NCBI GenBank assembly: GCA_007449985.2
Contig: VIIQ02000072.1
Span: forward strand, 354,847 to 418,846
Origin: Desmodesmus armatus
Taxonomy: Eukaryota; Chlorophyta; Chlorophyceae; Sphaeropleales; Scenedesmaceae
Length of the DNA: 64,000 nucleotides
Direction: 5' to 3'
In this document: one piece after another, positions 60,128 to 64,000 of the stretch
Numbering within the stretch: the stretch's first letter is position 1
Layout: each line of letters starts with the position of its first letter
Made by a program: the position numbers and the translations under genes
The notes under the pieces: model-generated
Databases searched by the model: none
Told to the model about the DNA's origin: nothing
The model's input: the letters and a program-made list of their open reading frames with translations, nothing else

Positions 60128-60807
60128 ACAAGCCCCCGCCACAAGGCAGAAGGCCTCGACACCAATCAAAAGATAATATATCTGCTGGGTGTGCAATGCA
60201 GCAGTGGTACTGAGTGAACCAGCGATCGGATGCCGATGGAGACAGCCAGCACCAAGCTGTCGTAGCCAAACCCAAACTAACTGTTTCTTCTCCCTTTTTT
60301 GGACGCATGTGCAAGTTTTCCGCTTGCGATACCTCGCAGGGAGGCGGTTCAGGGTTGGCCAGCCTGTCACTTTGACCGAAAGAAGGTGGATGATGGGTGC
60401 TCTTGGGCGTGGCTGGCAGTCGGATACGTGTTGATGCTCATCTCTGCAGAATGACAGTGCAGCTTGTCCAGCCAAGCACCCAGAAGCCTCTCCTTCCCCA
60501 GTATTGACCAGGGACATGCAGTCGTGCTCCTGGCCTCGTGAGACAGTGCCCGGAACCGGGGAGGTCCTGGCCTCGTGTTGTTGTCCATTATACCAGCTGA
60601 ACACATGCTGCCACTGCCCTTTGCAGACTCTGGCTGATATTATTGACCTGTTTCCACGGTGGTAAGTGCAAGTCAACGGAAAGGGGGACCCTTACAACAA
60701 CACACACCGGTGGTCCCACATTGACAGACCACATCGACAGAAGCAACTTACACATTCTAAAGACTGAGCAGGCATGCACAACCGCAGCCTCAGCAACTGC
60801 CACAGCC
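60128..60807. other. Spacer between the E3 ligase start and the FtsHi stop
   Basis: About 0.7 kb between two genes on the same strand. A long open frame runs through here into the E3 first exon, but upstream of 60127 it shows no conserved motif and is probably fortuitous. The sequence likely holds the E3 promoter and the FtsHi 3' untranslated region. Confidence 0.4.
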
Positions 60808-63800
60808 TCAACTCTCACTGCTGCCTCTGCTGCTGCCGCCGCCGTCACCACTACCGCCAGCTGCACCCTGCTCCTGCTGCTGCTGCCGCTGCTGCTCGCG
60901 CACCCAGTGCGGCATGGTGTACGTGTCCATAAACCAGTCCACACCATAAGGCCACGGCTGGCTGCGGCCCTCAGGGGTCCAGATCTGCATGCCCTCCAGC
61001 ACGCCAGGTGCACCCTCAGACACAGGCTTGGGCGGGTGGGCGTCAAACACGTCGCGCAGCTCACCACCCAGCATCTCCTTGCTCTTGCTGAGAGCGGCAA
61101 CACCCGCCCACAACGCCTCCCTGCAGGGCAGCAGGACACGATAGGAGAGGCAGGAGAGGAAGGGGTTGAATTAGTGATATACAAGGACCCAAGAATATGC
61201 AAGGAGCAGTGGCCGGAGGGTACACTGCCTGCTTGAGTGCTCGCTCAACAACTAACAAGAGGGCTACTGCCGTTGGTGTGGTCACTGGCAGCGAGTACAT
61301 CACTGATGAGCAGAACTGCATGGTTTCAGGGCTGAGCAGTGAATGTTACCATCAAGTGACGGCCGACAAGGCCTTCCACCCACACCCCAAGGCCCCCTGG
61401 CCAATCCCACTGCCGCAGTAGGCTACGCGTGTTGTGGCGCAATGCCGTCTCGCATGCCCCTCATCCTGCCTTTCATGTGTGCAGACAGAATGTCCCCAGC
61501 CTCTTTCATGTGTACAGCCAGGATGTCCCCTGCCCCCCCCCCCCCCCCCGTCTCCCCGTTCACCTGTGTTCTGACAGTATGGTCCAGACCTCCTCGTAGC
61601 ACTGCTTGATGACCTTGCGCACCTCATCCATGTACCTGTACGACACCAGGACAGCGACACAATCATTGTGGAACTACCTTGTTGATCCACCATTGCTGAT
61701 CCAACTGTGAAGCTTGACCCTCCCAAGGTATTCTCAACGAAGCAACACCCTCATCCTCAACACACGCTGAACGAAACAATGCATGCCCTACACACATGCC
61801 TGTCTTCAAGTTGATGCCCGTCCGACTGGTGTGTGCTTATGCAATACAAGATGCGCACACAAAGCACAGGTGGGAGATACAGGGGGAAGTTACAAGGGAA
61901 GGCACACTGTCATCCCACTGTCATCCGCACCTGTGCCAGGTTGGGTCTGACACGTCCTGTGGGTCAAAGCGCAGCTCCTCGATGCGTGTGGGCCAGTCAG
62001 CAGCAGCATCCATGGCGTCAACACTGATCACCTGGGGAGGCAGGGTGCATATGCAGCACAAGGTAACAAACACACAAACAGTGGGCTTCAGTCGAGACAG
62101 AACCTCATGGCCAAACGGGGGCAGGGGTGACATAAGAGATACAGCGAAGATAGACGCGCGCCGTCGCCGTCAATAACAATATGTCAAGCTAAGCCAGTGT
62201 GGCGCACGTGCTTGGTGGCCCCCCCCCCTCCTCGGGCACGTCATGCACGCTCCACCCCCACATTTGCTTGGTGACCGCTTTCATCAGCTGCGGCTGTGCG
62301 ACACATTCGGTACCTCAGCGACAGGACACACGAGAGCACATAGCCCTTGCCCCAATGGAAAACACATAGCAATTACCTTGCCCCTAATCCCTTCCTTGTC
62401 CTTGGCTTGCTGGCTACTAGCCTAGTAGTGCTGAGGTTGGGACCCCCTCCCACTATTACTGCACTGTACTGTACATATCATAAAAGGCAGCCACTTCCTC
62501 ACGTGACGCCGTTACTGCTGCTGATGTGCTATCATTCACTCACCTTGCGCGGCCTGTTTGACCCCACTGCAAAGTCGTGGCTGTAGGGCTGCTGGGCCCA
62601 AGTGGTGATGCCAAAGTCACTCATGCCTGCAGCACAGCATCACACACATGAGATTAGCTTGTCATCATTACGACTGGTTATCCTGGCACGTACCTGCTGA
62701 TGCAACTCATGCCAACTCATATGTGTCAACACATGCATACTTGGATGTGTACGCTCAGCATTGAAGCCCATGGGTGAGGTTCTGCCAGGATATTGCCACA
62801 TAATGCACTGGCAAGAGGTGGCACCCCACACAACATCACAGTGCACCACACTGCAGTACATACAGTCACACCCAATACAGTCCAGCAGCAACTGCAATCA
62901 CATTCACTGTGCCACCTGCTGTCACTGCTATGCCAACCACACATACAGACAAGCGCCCTCCTAACAAGGTGACAGAAGCTGCCGGGCCCTCACCCCCCCC
63001 CCCCGGTACCCCCCCCCCCCCCCCCCCAAAGTACCACCCCCCCCAGGTACCCCCCCCCCAGGTACCCCCCCCCCAAAATGACAGAAGCTGCCGGGCCCTC
63101 ACCATAGTAGAAGACGTATCGCTCCGCCATGCGCCTCACGCGCTTGATGTCAGCTATGTTGAAGTTAGTGTCCTCACCCAGCACCATCTTGGTGGCCAGG
63201 GACCCAGCCACAGCCACACGCATGCGGTCCAACAGCCGGCCCCTCGTGATCATGTTGTAGTCCTCATCACTGGGTAGGGGGGGGGTGAGTGGAATAGGGG
63301 TGGCAACAAGGGGTCAGAGACGGCGACACAGGGGGACACAGTGCATCCCAAGCAACGGTGGGCTTTCAGAACAGGATCATTGCTCACATTGGTAGGCTTG
63401 CACACACAGGAGAACTGCACACAGGAGCCTTGCTAGGAGCCCTCAGCTTTGTGAGGTGTTTCCCAAAGCCACAGCAGGTGGACTCACGTGCCGCGTGCGA
63501 ACAGTGTTCGTGAGTAGCTGCGGCCCTTGGGCTGTACGCTGACACGCTCCACAGGCTCAATGCGGTTGTGACGCTTCCGCAGCACCGACGCAACCAGCGC
63601 AATGCCAACCTGCAAGCAACCGACAGGCCACAGGCCACACAGCAGGGCCAAAAGTTAGATCCTACTTGGGTTCCACACTTCACTGCTGCCAAACCGATTA
63701 ATTGCGCAAGTTGACTTGATCCTCGCCGTAAATGCTAGCCAGCTACCTTATACTTACTTGTCAGCATCATGTGTGCAGACTAATAACAGCTGTCTGACAC

Positions 63801-64000
63801 TACTCAGATACAGCCAGCAATGATTGTTTGCGCGAAGTCCCTGCCTTGCACTAACAGGCGCACCCATCACTGGGCTGCCACCGTATGCATGCTAACACAA
63901 GAGCTGCCACAGCATGCATGCATGCCAATATATGCAGCAGGACGCTACATAGGTCTGTGTAGCGTCCCGCTACAATGCCCCCTCTCACCTCCTTGGCCGT
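60808..64000 (-). CDS. FtsH-like protein without protease motif (FtsHi type), C-terminal part; runs off the window
   Basis: Minus-strand exons: 64000-63989 (partial), 63609-63488, 63269-63103, 62626-62544, 62031-61931, 61635-61564, 61120-60808 (TGA); phases agree, 289 residues visible. The peptidase-M41 fold is clear: ALVASVLRKRHNRIEPVERV, VQPKGRSYSRTLFARG, DEDYNMITRGRLLDRMRVAV, LGEDTNFNIADIKRVRRMAE and YVFYYG. At the place where active FtsH has HEXXH, this protein reads T-A-K-E-V-G-I-A-L across an exon junction, so both zinc-binding His residues are absent. Plant FtsHi proteins are chloroplast-envelope proteins linked to the Ycf2 complex and protein import; that role here is inference. The tail is EGRSQPWPYGVDWFMDTYTM then Gln/Gly/Ser-rich. 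The AAA+ domain must lie beyond the window. Confidence 0.85.
62970..63102. repeat. Intronic duplication flanking poly-C/GTACC minisatellite
   Basis: A block of about 25 bp (TGACAGAAGCTGCCGGGCCC followed by TCACC) occurs at about 62970-62994 and again at 63078-63102. Between the copies lie long C tracts broken by GGTAC. The second copy includes the splice donor of the FtsHi exon 63269-63103, so the intron carries a duplicate of its own donor region. Confidence 0.9.

Noticed and set aside
60128..60676. Upstream part of a 309-residue minus-strand frame leading into the E3 ligase first exon
   Set aside because: Only the part from Met 60127 matches the N-terminus expected for the family; the rest has no motif and is Cys/Arg/Gln-biased.

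Overview
The window looks like nuclear DNA of a green alga (Chlorophyta). Genes are split into many short exons by GT-AG introns whose donors are mostly GTGAGT, GTGAGC or GTAAGG. Coding sequence is rich in CAG/GCN repeats that give Gln/Ala-rich tails. The gene set fits an algal cell with a chloroplast: STAY-GREEN Mg-dechelatase, pyruvate:ferredoxin oxidoreductase and an FtsH-like (FtsHi) protein. There are no operons, ribosome-binding sites or CRISPR arrays. A sphaeroplealean or volvocalean relative is a guess from composition only. All gene models were spliced by eye from reading-frame continuity, splice signals and recalled family motifs. No RNA or database evidence was available.

Layout. 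1-2.7 kb: no recognised gene, one (CTA)n array. 2.8-3.0 kb (-): small secreted Cys-rich protein. 3.1-3.7 kb: short hAT-like transposon with a perfect 8-bp target duplication. 6.1-7.8 kb (-): PH-like/SHOCT-like protein with an apparent one-base frame break. 8.5-11.3 kb (-): homologue of animal AIDA. 11.8-12.2 kb (+): N-terminal remnant of a leucine-rich-repeat gene. 12.4-14.1 kb (+): METTL13-type methyltransferase. 17.4-20.6 kb (+): SGR with a large Gln/Ala-rich C-terminal extension. 23.3-26.8 kb (+): Aurora-related kinase. 30.6-36.0 kb (-): membrane protein with two DUF1538 units in one chain. 36.6-39.7 kb (+): atypical SDR reductase/epimerase, divergent from the DUF1538 gene. 41.0-48.9 kb (-): pyruvate:ferredoxin oxidoreductase with at least 22 exons. 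51.9-53.3 kb (-): unknown protein with an acidic tail. 53.4-54.2 kb (-): VMA21-like V-ATPase assembly factor. 56.4-60.1 kb (-): gp78/AMFR-type ER membrane RING E3 ligase. 60.8-64.0 kb (-): C-terminal part of an FtsH-like protein whose zinc-protease motif is lost; it runs off the window end.

The genes do not form one pathway. Loose themes are chloroplast function (SGR, PFOR, FtsHi) and endomembrane biogenesis (VMA21, gp78-like E3). The most unusual items are the fused tandem-DUF1538 protein, whose signature motif is cut up by 24-33 nt exons, the algal AIDA homologue, the SGR tail and the hAT element sitting about 105 bp upstream of the small secreted-protein gene. Two genes (PH-like/SHOCT-like and PFOR exon 1) show a reading-frame break that one extra base would fix, so local assembly indels are possible.
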